Positions 18,118 to 27,382 of a stretch of DNA of 64,000 bases are shown here, piece after piece (within the stretch, counting starts at the first letter, position 1; each line of letters starts with the position of its first letter). Source of the stretch: Lactiplantibacillus herbarum (GTDB taxonomy: Bacteria > Bacillota > Bacilli > Lactobacillales > Lactobacillaceae). The stretch lies in assembly GCF_001039045.1 (NCBI RefSeq), contig NZ_LFEE01000001.1, positions 134,383-198,382 of the forward strand, read 5' to 3'. The notes beneath the pieces were generated by a model, which saw only the letters and a program-made list of their open reading frames with translations, was not told where the DNA came from and did not search any database. A program made the translations under genes and the position numbers.

Positions 18118-19992
18118 GTGTTGAGATCTAAACGGAAGAACTTTTTTAAATCAATTAACTTCAAAATTGCGTTGGTCTTTGCGTTGTTACTGCTCATTAC
18201 GTTGGAAATTGTTGGCGCGATCTTCGTTAAGCAATTGGAAGCGAAGAATATTCAGGACTTTAAAACGTCCGTTCAAATCCCAACTTACATTGATAACTCG
18301 CTGGCAGAACAGCTAACGGTGAGCAGCACGCGTAAGGCTAATGGTCAGATTAAGACGATCTTGTCTAATTACAACAATACTAACGTGGACGAAATCCGAG
18401 TCGTTGATAGCAAAGGGACGATTCGGGGGACCAGTGACGTTAATGATCAATCGGTAGTCGGTCAGAAGACCACTGACCGTAATATTAAGAATGCCATCTA
18501 TAATAACCGAACCTATACGAAGAACACTTATGATACGCAAAATAACGGCCGTTATTACGTTTCAATTGTCCCGCTGTACGCGACGAGCTCAACGGGTAAT
18601 AACAGTCAGTTAGTTGGGGTATTGTATGTCCGAGCTAATATGAAGTCGGTCTACAGTACGATCAACAGTATCATGGGTATCTTTGTGTTAGCTTCGTTAG
18701 TGGCAATGGTGCTGGGACTGGGAATCGCGATCATTATTGCCCGGGCAATAACTCGACCAATCGAAGAAATGCGGCAGCAAACTCAGCGAATTGCGCGCGG
18801 AGATTACGCAAGCCAAGTGCGAGTCTACAGTGATGATGAACTAGGGCAACTTGCCGGTGCGATTAATAACCTCTCGATTCGGGTTGAAGAATCACAAGAA
18901 TCAACTGAAGCTGAGCGTCGCCGTCTAGATAGTGTGCTCTCACACATGAGTGATGGTGTGATTGCGACTGATCGGCGGGGGAATATTACGATTATTAATG
19001 AAACGGCATCAGAGTTTGTTGATGTCAGTGATGAAAAAGCAATTGGTAATTCAATCTTGGATGTCTTGAAAATCCGTGATGATTATTCATTACGCGATTT
19101 GATCGAAAACCAAGATGAATTGATGCTCGACTTTTCGTCCAATGAACACGACTTGATTTTAAACGCCTATTTTTCGTTGATTCAGCGTGAATCTGGCTTT
19201 ATCAGTGGGTTAGTCTGTGTGTTACACGATGTTACTGAACAACAGAAGATCGATAACGATCGTAAACAGTTCGTTTCGAACGTGTCCCATGAATTACGGA
19301 CGCCATTAACGAGTTTACGGAGTTACATTGAAGCCTTGAGTGATGGGGCGTGGAAAGATCCTGAGGTGGCCCCTGGTTTCTTGAAGGTCACGCAGGAAGA
19401 AACTGACCGTATGATTCGCATGATTAATGAGTTGCTGAGCCTGTCACGGATGGACTCTGGGACGACCCGAGTCGATATGGAACTGGTTAATATCAACGAG
19501 TTGTTCAACTATGTGCTCAATCGCTTCGATATGATCTTGAAGAAGGATGACAATCCAGCTAAGTATTATACGATCAAGCGTGAGTTTACCAAACGTGACT
19601 TGTGGGTTGAAATCGATACGGATAAGTTCACACAAGTGCTTGATAATATTATGAATAATGCGATTAAATACTCGCCCGATGGTGGCGTTGTTACTTGTCG
19701 GCTATTAGAGACGCATAATCAGGTCATTATCAGTATTAGTGACCAAGGTCTCGGGATTCCACGGGCTGACTTGGGACACGTTTTCGACCGCTTTTTCCGG
19801 GTCGATAAGGCGCGTTCACGGGCTCAGGGTGGTACCGGACTAGGATTAGCAATTTCTAAGGAAGTTGTTCAGATGCTAGGCGGTCGTATCTGGGTCGATA
19901 GTGTTGAGGGTAAGGGCTCAACGTTCTACATTTCCTTACCATATGAACCTTATGAGGAGGAGGACCTTTGGGATGACGACTCACAAGTTTAG
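18118..19992 (+). CDS. walK: Sensor histidine kinase WalK
   Basis: The membrane kinase that phosphorylates WalR. Order: membrane segment (about residues 16-38), extracellular sensor (39-182), second membrane segment (183-208), HAMP (209-260), PAS domain (265-375), then HisKA with the phosphorylated His391 in VSNVSHELRTPLTSL and an ATPase domain with NIMNNAIKYSPDGG, DQGLGIP and GGTGLGLAIS. 624 residues, typical length. The start is a GTG at 18118 with an AGAGG site 13 bases after walR; walH overlaps its last 20 bases. Confidence 0.97.
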   Translation: MLRSKRKNFFKSINFKIALVFALLLLITLEIVGAIFVKQLEAKNIQDFKTSVQIPTYIDNSLAEQLTVSSTRKANGQIKTILSNYNNTNVDEIRVVDSKGTIRGTSDVNDQSVVGQKTTDRNIKNAIYNNRTYTKNTYDTQNNGRYYVSIVPLYATSSTGNNSQLVGVLYVRANMKSVYSTINSIMGIFVLASLVAMVLGLGIAIIIARAITRPIEEMRQQTQRIARGDYASQVRVYSDDELGQLAGAINNLSIRVEESQESTEAERRRLDSVLSHMSDGVIATDRRGNITIINETASEFVDVSDEKAIGNSILDVLKIRDDYSLRDLIENQDELMLDFSSNEHDLILNAYFSLIQRESGFISGLVCVLHDVTEQQKIDNDRKQFVSNVSHELRTPLTSLRSYIEALSDGAWKDPEVAPGFLKVTQEETDRMIRMINELLSLSRMDSGTTRVDMELVNINELFNYVLNRFDMILKKDDNPAKYYTIKREFTKRDLWVEIDTDKFTQVLDNIMNNAIKYSPDGGVVTCRLLETHNQVIISISDQGLGIPRADLGHVFDRFFRVDKARSRAQGGTGLGLAISKEVVQMLGGRIWVDSVEGKGSTFYISLPYEPYEEEDLWDDDSQV

Positions 19993-21301
19993 TCGCTTTA
20001 TGTTACCCACGATACTGACAATACTTGTCATACTGAGTGTGGGCCTCTCCGTCTATATTTGGATGAATCCGTCCCGGTATGAACGTGAAAGCAAAGTTAG
20101 TACCACGTCGTCTAACTCGACGTTAACGACGCGGACGATTGACGATATCTATTTACCGACGCAGCTGATCTATACTAATAAGCAAGGTAAGCAGACGTTA
20201 TTGATCAATAAGAATGTCAGTCTGGTGAGCCAATTCAGTGAACAGCTCCGCAAGTGGGACGCGCGTAGTATTTCCAAAGTGCGGATCACATCTGCGAACA
20301 GTTACAAAGCACTGCTGAATGGTGAAGAGACGTACGTTTTGAACTTTCCAGATAGTGTTACCATCAACATGTTTAATACGGTCTTTAAGCAACATCTCAG
20401 CAACTTCAAGTCTTCTAAATTCAGTCGTATCGTGATTCCGGTGAATGATTCCAATCATATTTACTTGTTGAACGATAACCACCATGAAATCTACAGTGTT
20501 CGGTTGAAGAAGAAGTCGCTGAAGCCACTGAGTTCAGTACTGCAATCTAGTAAAGTAAAACGGTTTGCGGTTAAAATGACGTATGAAAACAACCAAACGT
20601 ACATTGACTACACGCAACCCGTAACGATGCAGCACTATAGCTACCTGATGAGTAAGGCCGTTGCCAGTGAGATTGCGAACCGGTTATTGGATGCGGATGG
20701 AAATTCAACCGTTTCTGTACACAATCGTGGTAACGGTAAGCAGGAATACGCGACTGGTAGTTATAAGCGCATGACCACCGACACTAAGCTAGGGACGGTA
20801 TACTTTGAAGATTACAGTGATTCGGGGACGACGCGCAAGTTATCGTTTACGAGTCAGCTAGAGAAGAGTTTTACCTATCTGTCTAGCCTGGGTGTGCCGA
20901 TGGATAATATTCGCTACTATAACTATGATTCGACAAGTAGCAGTGTCATCTATCGTAGTTACGTTGAAGGCTTCCCAATCTTTAATCAGACGGAGAATGG
21001 CGATGTGCGGATTCAGTTAACTAGTAACGGGTTAGATCGTTACTACTTCTCGTTATACAGTCTGCAAGTGCCAGTTCCAACAACTGGCACTAAACAGGCT
21101 GTAACGTTACCAAGCTCCACGAGTGTTCTGAAGAAGCTCATTGATGCTGGCTATAAAGATAGCAAGCTCGGTAGTATCGAGCTGGGCTATGAATGGTCAC
21201 AGAATAAGTCATCCAAGCTAGTTATCGACCTCACACCAACGTATTACGTCTACTACAATGGTAGTTGGCGGACGTACACGTCGATGCTTAATGGATCTTA
21301 G
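19973..21301 (+). CDS. walH: WalK regulatory membrane protein WalH (YycH)
   Basis: A single-pass membrane protein that in Bacillus forms a complex with WalI and holds WalK activity in check. One membrane helix lies near residues 10-32, followed by a large extracellular part of the YycH family, with poor sequence conservation but right size (442 residues) and place. The frame opens further upstream inside walK, but the ATG at 19973 behind GGAGGAGGACC gives the proper N-terminus MTTHKFSRF. It overlaps walK by 20 bases. Confidence 0.9.
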   Translation: MTTHKFSRFMLPTILTILVILSVGLSVYIWMNPSRYERESKVSTTSSNSTLTTRTIDDIYLPTQLIYTNKQGKQTLLINKNVSLVSQFSEQLRKWDARSISKVRITSANSYKALLNGEETYVLNFPDSVTINMFNTVFKQHLSNFKSSKFSRIVIPVNDSNHIYLLNDNHHEIYSVRLKKKSLKPLSSVLQSSKVKRFAVKMTYENNQTYIDYTQPVTMQHYSYLMSKAVASEIANRLLDADGNSTVSVHNRGNGKQEYATGSYKRMTTDTKLGTVYFEDYSDSGTTRKLSFTSQLEKSFTYLSSLGVPMDNIRYYNYDSTSSSVIYRSYVEGFPIFNQTENGDVRIQLTSNGLDRYYFSLYSLQVPVPTTGTKQAVTLPSSTSVLKKLIDAGYKDSKLGSIELGYEWSQNKSSKLVIDLTPTYYVYYNGSWRTYTSMLNGS

Positions 21302-21312
21302 GGGGTGGCCAG

Positions 21313-22176
21313 ATGAATTTTCGAAGAATTGAATGGATTTTCCTAATTGCATTTGTCGTTCTGGACGTCTTTTTAGGGTTTATGTTCGTGCAAACGAGTT
21401 CTAAGTCAACGACGACTTCTGGTGATACGGCAACGACGGTCATTCGTGAAATGCGAGCGGATAACATTAGTTTTAGTGATCCAAAGACCAGCGAAAGTAC
21501 CGGATACTACATCGCAGGTAGCAATGATAACGATTTGAAACAACGAATCAGTCAGTTAACTGAACAGACCGCTCGGATTGAAAGTAGTGGTAAGCTAACA
21601 AGTACATTGCGGACGGTGCAGACCATAACGGCCAATAAGGCTAAGTCCGAATTGACGACGTTTATGAAGCAGAGTACCAATGTCATTCACGGTGATGAAT
21701 ACGTCTATGATGCGGACTTATCCTCGAAGAGTGAGTATGTCTTCGTACAAAAGGTTGCGGATGGGGACATTCTAACTAGTGCGGGTCAAGTTCATCTGAC
21801 TGTCAATAAGAGCAATCAGCTGATTAGCTACACGCAAACCTACGTTGATAATGTTAAGACGTTGCGTGAAAAGGCCGTTACCATCAGCGAAAGAAAGGCG
21901 TTAGTCGCACTCTATCAGTACAATCAGGTTTCCAATAGTTCACGAATTATGTGGGCCAAATTAGGCTATTCACGATTGCTAAAACTGAAGGATAGTAGTG
22001 TTTATGTGCCGACATGGATCTTTGCCGTTCGGAGTAAAAATAGCTCGAACGTGACGATTCACCGCATCAACGCCTTTACGGGGGCTGCGATGAAGAGCGA
22101 CACGACTGCGACAACAACTACGGCTGGGGTAACTGGCCTAGGAACCGCGGCAGGTATGCTGTGGCGTGCTGAATAA
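21313..22176 (+). CDS. walI: WalK regulatory membrane protein WalI (YycI)
   Basis: The second membrane partner of WalK. One membrane helix (about residues 7-27, IFLIAFVVLDVFLGFMFV) is followed by an extracellular YycI domain of three repeated folds. 287 residues. It is 11 bases behind walH with a GGGGGTGG ribosome site and must be co-translated with it. A weak terminator and about 140 bases separate it from walJ. Identity rests on position plus membrane layout. Confidence 0.9.
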   Translation: MNFRRIEWIFLIAFVVLDVFLGFMFVQTSSKSTTTSGDTATTVIREMRADNISFSDPKTSESTGYYIAGSNDNDLKQRISQLTEQTARIESSGKLTSTLRTVQTITANKAKSELTTFMKQSTNVIHGDEYVYDADLSSKSEYVFVQKVADGDILTSAGQVHLTVNKSNQLISYTQTYVDNVKTLREKAVTISERKALVALYQYNQVSNSSRIMWAKLGYSRLLKLKDSSVYVPTWIFAVRSKNSSNVTIHRINAFTGAAMKSDTTATTTTAGVTGLGTAAGMLWRAE

Positions 22177-22190
22177 GTTAAATCAAGATA

Positions 22191-22228
22191 GGTCGATTGA
22201 GTGCGTCATTGCTCGGTCGGCTTTTTTG
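22191..22228 (+). terminator. Weak terminator between walI and walJ
   Basis: GGTCGA and TCGGC with an inner GAG/CTC stem form an imperfect hairpin, followed by six T residues. It may let part of the transcription through to walJ. Confidence 0.45.
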
Positions 22229-22318
22229 TTAGTGCGGGTTGCTTGCTTTTCAACCCTGGTAAAAGCGTGTATCATGGAGAGATAACAGCGGATTTCAGAG
22301 ATGGGAAGAACCTAAATA

Positions 22319-23134
22319 ATGGTATTAAAATTAGCAACGGATGATATGAAAATCAGTATTCTGGCTTCGGGAAGTACTGGCAACGTCACGTACATCGAAA
22401 CGCCAGAACACAAAGTATTGGTTGACGCTGGTCTCAGTGGTAAAAAGATTACCAACTTGATGGCTTCGATTGATCGTGACATTAATGAAGTCGATAGTCT
22501 GTTTATCAGTCATGAGCATACGGATCACAGCCATTCTGCGGGGATCTTAGCGCGTAAATATGGGATGGATGTTTATGCCAATCAAGGGACTTGGGACGCC
22601 ATGGCGCACCGCATTGGCGATGTTCCGGCTGAACTGTGCCATGTGTTTGACCCAAATACGACGTTAGGCTTAGGTGATTTGGATGTGGAATCGTTCAGTG
22701 TCTCGCACGATGCGGCTGAACCGCAATTCTATGAATTACACCATGCCGGCAAGTCGTTTGCGATTATCACGGATACCGGTTACGTGTCAGAGCACGTTGC
22801 TGGTGTGATCAGTGACGCTGACGCGTATTTGTTTGAGTGTAATCATGACATTGAAATGTTGCGAATGGGGCGTTATCCATGGCCTTTGAAGCAGCGTATT
22901 CTTGGTGATGAGGGGCATTTATCCAATGAAGACGGTGCTAATGCATTAATGGATGTGATTGGCAACCGGACTAAGCGAATCTATCTCGGGCATCGTAGTC
23001 AGGATAACAATATGAAATCATTGGCTCACCTAACCGTGGCATCCATGATGCAAGAACACGATTTTGGCGTGGAACATGATTTCCAACTGTACGATACTGA
23101 TCCGGAACAGGCGACTAAATTAATTACACTCTAG
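22319..23134 (+). CDS. walJ: Metallo-beta-lactamase fold hydrolase WalJ (YycJ/VicX)
   Basis: The last wal-operon gene. The protein has a metallo-beta-lactamase fold with SILASGSTGN at the start, the metal motif SHEHTDHSHSAG, and later histidines in SVSHDAAEP and YLGHRSQDNN. Related YycJ proteins act as DNA exonucleases; here the role is inferred. The frame starts at an ATG at 22319, but an ATG at 22346 gives the family-like N-terminus MKISILASGSTGN; neither has a strong ribosome site, so the true start is open. A terminator follows near 23218. Confidence 0.9.
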   Translation: MVLKLATDDMKISILASGSTGNVTYIETPEHKVLVDAGLSGKKITNLMASIDRDINEVDSLFISHEHTDHSHSAGILARKYGMDVYANQGTWDAMAHRIGDVPAELCHVFDPNTTLGLGDLDVESFSVSHDAAEPQFYELHHAGKSFAIITDTGYVSEHVAGVISDADAYLFECNHDIEMLRMGRYPWPLKQRILGDEGHLSNEDGANALMDVIGNRTKRIYLGHRSQDNNMKSLAHLTVASMMQEHDFGVEHDFQLYDTDPEQATKLITL

Positions 23135-23217
23135 TTGATCTCTGGAAAAGGGTGAAATCCGGGTAGTTTTTCGAACAAGTAATCGTCAAAAGTCGGTTAG
23201 TTTTGCTTAACTTTTAG

Positions 23218-23282
23218 CGATTAATCAGCGTTTCAACGCATACGCTTTCTTTGTGAGAATAGCAGTGATTAATCGTTTTTTT
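23218..23282 (+). terminator. Terminator behind walJ
   Basis: CGATTAATCA (23218-23227) and TGATTAATCG (23266-23275) are perfect inverted repeats with a 38-nt loop, followed by seven T residues. Confidence 0.6.
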
Positions 23283-23306
23283 ATTAAGTCTAAACAGACT
23301 TAATAA
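23281..23306. repeat. Inverted repeat upstream of htrA
   Basis: TTATTAAGTCT and AGACTTAATAA are perfect 11-bp arms around a 4-base spacer. It sits about 100 bases before htrA and could be an operator or a small hairpin. It does not match the CtsR or HrcA/CIRCE consensus. Confidence 0.5.
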
Positions 23307-23376
23307 TTCCACAATGCTTCAGTCATAAAAAAATCATAATTTTTCGCTAGAATAGGATTTAAAATTAATACTATGT

Positions 23377-23405
23377 AGGGAGGGATCGCGTTTCGACGCG
23401 CAAAT
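23377..23405 (+). promoter_or_regulatory. Unusual ribosome binding site of htrA with spacer hairpin
   Basis: The only good Shine-Dalgarno sequence (GGAGG at 23379-23383) is 22 bases from the ATG, too far for normal use. Between them a 5-bp stem CGCGT/ACGCG closes a UUCG tetraloop (23387-23400). Folding it removes 14 bases and leaves a normal 8-base spacing. Confidence 0.6.
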
Positions 23406-24668
23406 ATGGCTAATAAATCATTAATCAAAGTTGCAGTAACCGCACTGGTCGCCGGTTTAATCGGTGGTGGTGTGGCCTATGGTGGGATCAGTTATTTCCA
23501 AGATAGTAACGTGACCACGTCATCAACGAGTGTACCGACGGGGTCGAACAAGACGGGCTCAACGGGAACCACCAACGTTAAAGTTAACGTCAGTTCACAA
23601 GCTTCTAAAGTCTTTAGTGATAACAAGGCGGCGGTTGTGTCTGTAATTAACTTGCAGAAGAAGACATCATCAAGCACAATAAGTGGAATTCTTGGCGGTG
23701 ATGACTCATCAGATAGTAGTTCAAGCTCAAGTTCTAACTCGAGTTCCAGCAAGTTAGAAGAATATAGTGAAGGCTCCGGCTTAATCTATAAGAAGAGTGG
23801 TGATGCAGCTTATATCGTGACCAATAATCACGTGGTGAGTGGCTCTAGTGCCATTCGTGTGATTATGAGTGATGGCACCAAGCTGTCAGCCAAACTTGTC
23901 GGAACCGATTCTGTGACCGACTTAGCCGTATTGAAGATCAACTCTTCAAAAGTTACTAAGACAGCTAGTTTTGGGAACTCTGATAACATCTCAGTTGGTG
24001 AAACGGCCTTAGCAATTGGTTCGCCGATGGGTTCTAACTACGCGACGACCTTGACGCAAGGGATCATCTCCGCGAAGAAACGGACCGTTGCAACGACGAA
24101 TACTTCTGGTCAAACGACTGGCTATGCGAACGTTATTCAAACGGATACGGCTATTAACTCAGGGAACTCGGGTGGACCATTATTTAACATCGCCGGTCAA
24201 GTTATCGGGATCAACTCAATGAAGTTGGCTTCGGATAATTCCGGGACGAGTGTTGAAGGGATGGGCTTCGCAATTCCAAGTAATGAAGTTGTGAAGATCA
24301 TCAATGAACTCGTTAAGAACGGTGAAGTGGTACGGCCAGCCTTAGGGGTTGCGACCTATAATTTATCCAATATCTCAGCGAGTGATCAGAAATCTATCTT
24401 GAAGTTGCCTACTAGCGTCACTTCTGGGGTTGTGATCATGAAGACTTACTCAAAGTCCCCCGCTAAGACGGCTGGTTTGGTGAAGTACGATGTGATTACG
24501 GAGCTGGGTGGTAAGAAGGTTACGAGCCTTGCAACGTTACGGAGCGCCTTATACGCGCACTCAGTGAATGATACCGTTACGGTTAAGTATTATCACCAAG
24601 GTAAGTTGAAGACAACCAACATGAAGTTGACGGAAACTACCAAAACGTTGACTAATCAAAGTAACTAA
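23406..24668 (+). CDS. htrA: HtrA/DegP-type serine protease
   Basis: A membrane-anchored surface protease that removes misfolded exported proteins under heat and envelope stress. One N-terminal membrane anchor (about residues 8-30), then a linker very rich in serine (about residues 97-116), a trypsin-like domain with His142 in VTNNHVVSG, Asp172 in VTDLAVLKI and Ser255 in NSGNSGGPLF, and one PDZ domain (about 315-410). 420 residues, usual for lactobacilli. It follows the wal genes, as in many Lactobacillales. Translation start is odd: see the hairpin at 23387. Confidence 0.96.
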   Translation: MANKSLIKVAVTALVAGLIGGGVAYGGISYFQDSNVTTSSTSVPTGSNKTGSTGTTNVKVNVSSQASKVFSDNKAAVVSVINLQKKTSSSTISGILGGDDSSDSSSSSSSNSSSSKLEEYSEGSGLIYKKSGDAAYIVTNNHVVSGSSAIRVIMSDGTKLSAKLVGTDSVTDLAVLKINSSKVTKTASFGNSDNISVGETALAIGSPMGSNYATTLTQGIISAKKRTVATTNTSGQTTGYANVIQTDTAINSGNSGGPLFNIAGQVIGINSMKLASDNSGTSVEGMGFAIPSNEVVKIINELVKNGEVVRPALGVATYNLSNISASDQKSILKLPTSVTSGVVIMKTYSKSPAKTAGLVKYDVITELGGKKVTSLATLRSALYAHSVNDTVTVKYYHQGKLKTTNMKLTETTKTLTNQSN

Positions 24669-24686
24669 AATAATGAGATTTTCATA

Positions 24687-24725
24687 AGCGCGCCTGACTG
24701 TGAGTAGCAGTTAGGCGCGCTTTTT
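24687..24725 (+). terminator. Terminator of htrA
   Basis: AGCGCGCCTGACTG pairs with CAGTTAGGCGCGCT, one bulge, then TTTTT. Confidence 0.88.
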
Positions 24726-25032
24726 CGCGTTATATAGGGCTTTTGGTGAAAAAACGAAGGTTCGACTTTCAGTGTGCTGATGAATTGGGTGTTCTTGGGG
24801 AATATACATTTTAGAACCGAACGAAAAAGGGAAGTTGGGCAGCGAGTATTTTGGTTGGTTCTAATCAATGTGCAAAATTGTGGATAATTTCGGGGATAAA
24901 ATTTTAGTCGTTTGGTCAAAATTTATTAACAGCCGGAATGACGGCGATTAGGCTTGTTCAGAAGTTATCCACAAGGGGCGAGCGTGCCTGTGGATTGAAA
25001 TTCAAAAAGTTATTTTAAGTTGTCTGGATTCT

Positions 25033-25041
25033 TGATATAAT
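25033..25041 (+). promoter_or_regulatory. Extended -10 element inside the DnaA-box gap
   Basis: TGATATAAT is a perfect extended -10. No good -35 stands at the normal distance. It may be a second promoter for rlmH. Confidence 0.4.
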
Positions 25042-25107
25042 AGGTTTTGTAACCGGCGTCTACGAACAAACGTTGCTGTTGAAAACTGTGGATAAGTCGG
25101 AAGGGTA

Positions 25108-25136
25108 TTGACAAATTAGTCGTAAATAAATATTGT
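25108..25136 (+). promoter_or_regulatory. Promoter of rlmH
   Basis: A perfect -35 TTGACA (25108-25113) and a -10-like TATTGT (25131-25136) are 17 bp apart. Two DnaA boxes flank it, one about 40 bases downstream, so DnaA could affect rlmH transcription. Confidence 0.55.
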
Positions 25137-25225
25137 GACGAACTGGTGTTCAACACAATATATAGATGCACTAGTTATGCACCTGTGGATAACTATGTTA
25201 ATAACTTGTGAAGAGGCGGTCAATT

Positions 25226-25705
25226 ATGAACATCAAAATTATCTGTGTCGGTAAATTAAAGGAAAAATACTATAAGCAGGGGATCGAGGAATATGCGAAA
25301 AGAATGAGTAAATTTGCAAAATTCCAGATTGTCGAAGTCCCAGATGAAAAGGCACCGGAGTCATTAAGTAACGCAGAGATGGAAACGGTAAAGGAAAAAG
25401 AGGGTCAACGGATCTTAGAAAAGATTAAAGATCGAGACTATGTTTTTGCGTTGGCGATTTTAGGTAAGGAACGTACGAGTGAAGAATTTGCGGCAGAAAT
25501 CGATAAGCTGACAACGTATGGTCACAGCGATATTGATTTTGTGATTGGAGGTTCGCTCGGTTTGGCGCCGGAAGTATTGAAGCGCGCAGATACCCAGATT
25601 TCGTTTGGGCGGTTTACGTTACCACACCAATTGATGCGGTTGGTGCTGTCGGAGCAGGTGTATCGGGCGTTTATGATTAATGTGGGGAGTCCTTATCACA
25701 AGTGA
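25226..25705 (+). CDS. rlmH: 23S rRNA pseudouridine-1915 N3-methyltransferase RlmH
   Basis: It methylates pseudouridine 1915 in helix 69 of 23S rRNA on assembled ribosomes. SPOUT-fold enzyme of exactly the usual 159 residues: starts [16 protein letters not shown], has [18 protein letters not shown] and [23 protein letters not shown] for S-adenosylmethionine binding by a knotted dimer, and ends SPYHK. The frame opens at 25208, but the ATG at 25226 has an AGAGGCGG site and the correct length. In staphylococci the 3' end of this gene is the SCC integration site, and an AT-rich two-gene insert follows here. Confidence 0.96.
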   Translation: MNIKIICVGKLKEKYYKQGIEEYAKRMSKFAKFQIVEVPDEKAPESLSNAEMETVKEKEGQRILEKIKDRDYVFALAILGKERTSEEFAAEIDKLTTYGHSDIDFVIGGSLGLAPEVLKRADTQISFGRFTLPHQLMRLVLSEQVYRAFMINVGSPYHK

Positions 25706-25781
25706 TGTGATCAATATATTACAGTTTTTTTGGAGAGTGATTTTCTAATTTTTTGAGGGACTTTTTTGTTTCTTAATTTAT

Positions 25782-27245
25782 ATGGGACTAGGGGATGTAT
25801 TGGAAAATAGTAAAAAGGGTACGGAGATTATTAAAGATTACAGAGCAAAAACGAGTATCGCATTTGCTTGCTTAGATGCTAGAATTGATGTCGCAAATAT
25901 TGAAAACTTATTGAGGTCAAAGGCTCTATATTGTGCAGTAACAAAAGATTTGAATTTTATTCGATTTCAAAATAATGAATTTGAAAATTTTGATCTTGAA
26001 TATGATTCTGAACATGATCAACCAGGAGCAACCTTTCGTCTTAAAGGAGCTTCTCTAGATGATTGTAATCCGTTTGAGACACATTACCTTACTGAAATTA
26101 TTGCTGAATATGCAATGCGGGATTTTTTCTTTGTAGAAGGTAGTGCATTTGAAGAGCAGTATGATTATTTTGTGTTTTCACCAATTGTGATAAGTACTTC
26201 TGGCAAAGATAGTTGGGATATACAAGTCTATCCAACTATTAAAATTGAAGACAATCAAATTTTAATAGTTGAGTTCCATTATTTTCCAAATGATGATGAG
26301 ATTGTAGTTCAAGATTTTGCTGATATGATACTTAAAGCAAGTACAGTGCTTTCGGATGTTAAGTTTCCAATGGAATATATTTCTGCGTTATCTTTATCAT
26401 TTGACGAAAAAACAGTTGAAAAATTTTCTTTTGAAGGTGGAGACACATTTTTAGCGAGTCTAACAAGCATACGGTATCGTAACGTTTTAAGCTTGGCAGC
26501 TGGATTTATTTCTATGTTAGTGAAATATGAAGGGTATACTTGGTTTAGCCAAATTGCAATAACAGTAAGTAATAAAAATTTATCGGATTCTGAAATTCGA
26601 CTTCTTTTGTATGATGTGGAATCTAAAACAACTAATTCACGTTATTTAACTGAATTGAATGATTTTAGTCAGTGGGAGCACGCTCATTTATATGTATCAG
26701 GAAGAGTGACGTTATCATTGGGAGATATTTATGAACTTTCGGTTCCAACGAATATAATTTGTGATGAAATATGTGTTTTGAATGCAAAAATTCAGAGTTA
26801 TACGGATGCTATTGAAGAGAGTTCAAGTATTACAGAACTTCTTGAAGTAAAACAAGGTTTATTGAAACTAAGACATTCGATTAGAAATAAGTATGGGCGC
26901 ACACTAATGTTTCATGACATTATGAATTATATTGCAACAACTTTATTTGACATTGATTGTGCCATTGATGATGTGACTCAAATTTCAGACGTGTTTCTTG
27001 AAAAAGCAAAAGTAGCAAATAATCTTCGTAATACGCTTTTTCAGAATATATTAGCCTTTGTATCACTTCTTTTATCAACATCAGCAGTGGTTGAATTCAT
27101 TTGTAAACCATTCTATCAATTGGTATACGGAAAGAGTATGTCGCCTTTTCTTCAACTGGTAAATTATGGATGTGTACTTCTTTTATTTTCAATATTGATT
27201 GGTGGAGTGTGGTTTGGTCTCAAATTGTTCGAACAAAAAAAGTAA
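25782..27245 (+). CDS. AT-rich gene of unknown function, C-terminal membrane anchor
   Basis: I do not recognise this 487-residue protein. A long, mostly acidic soluble part (about residues 1-330) is followed by a helix-rich segment (330-415) and two membrane helices near 415-440 and 455-480, with a short basic tail. The layout of soluble domain plus helices plus two C-terminal membrane spans resembles CorA-like channels and membrane effectors of phage defence, but no CorA signature (GMN) is seen. The ATG at 25782 has no ribosome site; a TTG at 25800 behind AGGGG is a real alternative. AT content is far above the flanking genes and codon use differs (many AAA, TTT, AGA), which suggests transfer. 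It follows rlmH by about 76 bases. Confidence 0.6.
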   Translation: MGLGDVLENSKKGTEIIKDYRAKTSIAFACLDARIDVANIENLLRSKALYCAVTKDLNFIRFQNNEFENFDLEYDSEHDQPGATFRLKGASLDDCNPFETHYLTEIIAEYAMRDFFFVEGSAFEEQYDYFVFSPIVISTSGKDSWDIQVYPTIKIEDNQILIVEFHYFPNDDEIVVQDFADMILKASTVLSDVKFPMEYISALSLSFDEKTVEKFSFEGGDTFLASLTSIRYRNVLSLAAGFISMLVKYEGYTWFSQIAITVSNKNLSDSEIRLLLYDVESKTTNSRYLTELNDFSQWEHAHLYVSGRVTLSLGDIYELSVPTNIICDEICVLNAKIQSYTDAIEESSSITELLEVKQGLLKLRHSIRNKYGRTLMFHDIMNYIATTLFDIDCAIDDVTQISDVFLEKAKVANNLRNTLFQNILAFVSLLLSTSAVVEFICKPFYQLVYGKSMSPFLQLVNYGCVLLLFSILIGGVWFGLKLFEQKK

Positions 27246-27382
27246 ACAACCCAATACAAGATTAATGACCGGAAGAAATCGAATAACGCTAAGTCTAGCT
27301 ATCTAATTTAATAGTGACTACTTTATGAGATGAATTACTATCTTATAAGTGAAATGTTTTGGGATAAGGGGTTTAGGTATTT

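Larger units (their letters stand above)
24879..25192. promoter_or_regulatory. DnaA-box cluster between htrA and rlmH
   Basis: Four exact DnaA boxes (TTATCCACA or its complement) lie at 24879-24887 (-), 24965-24973 (+), 25087-25095 (-) and 25184-25192 (-). A one-mismatch box TTATGCACC at 25175-25183 abuts the last one, making an 18-base inverted pair, and a weaker copy is at 24989. The remaining DNA in this roughly 500-base gap holds the rlmH promoter and no gene. Confidence 0.8.

Noticed and set aside
23492-23752. Open frame opposite the Ser-rich part of htrA
   Set aside because: Shadow of the repeated serine codons on the other strand (Leu-Glu repeats), no start signals.
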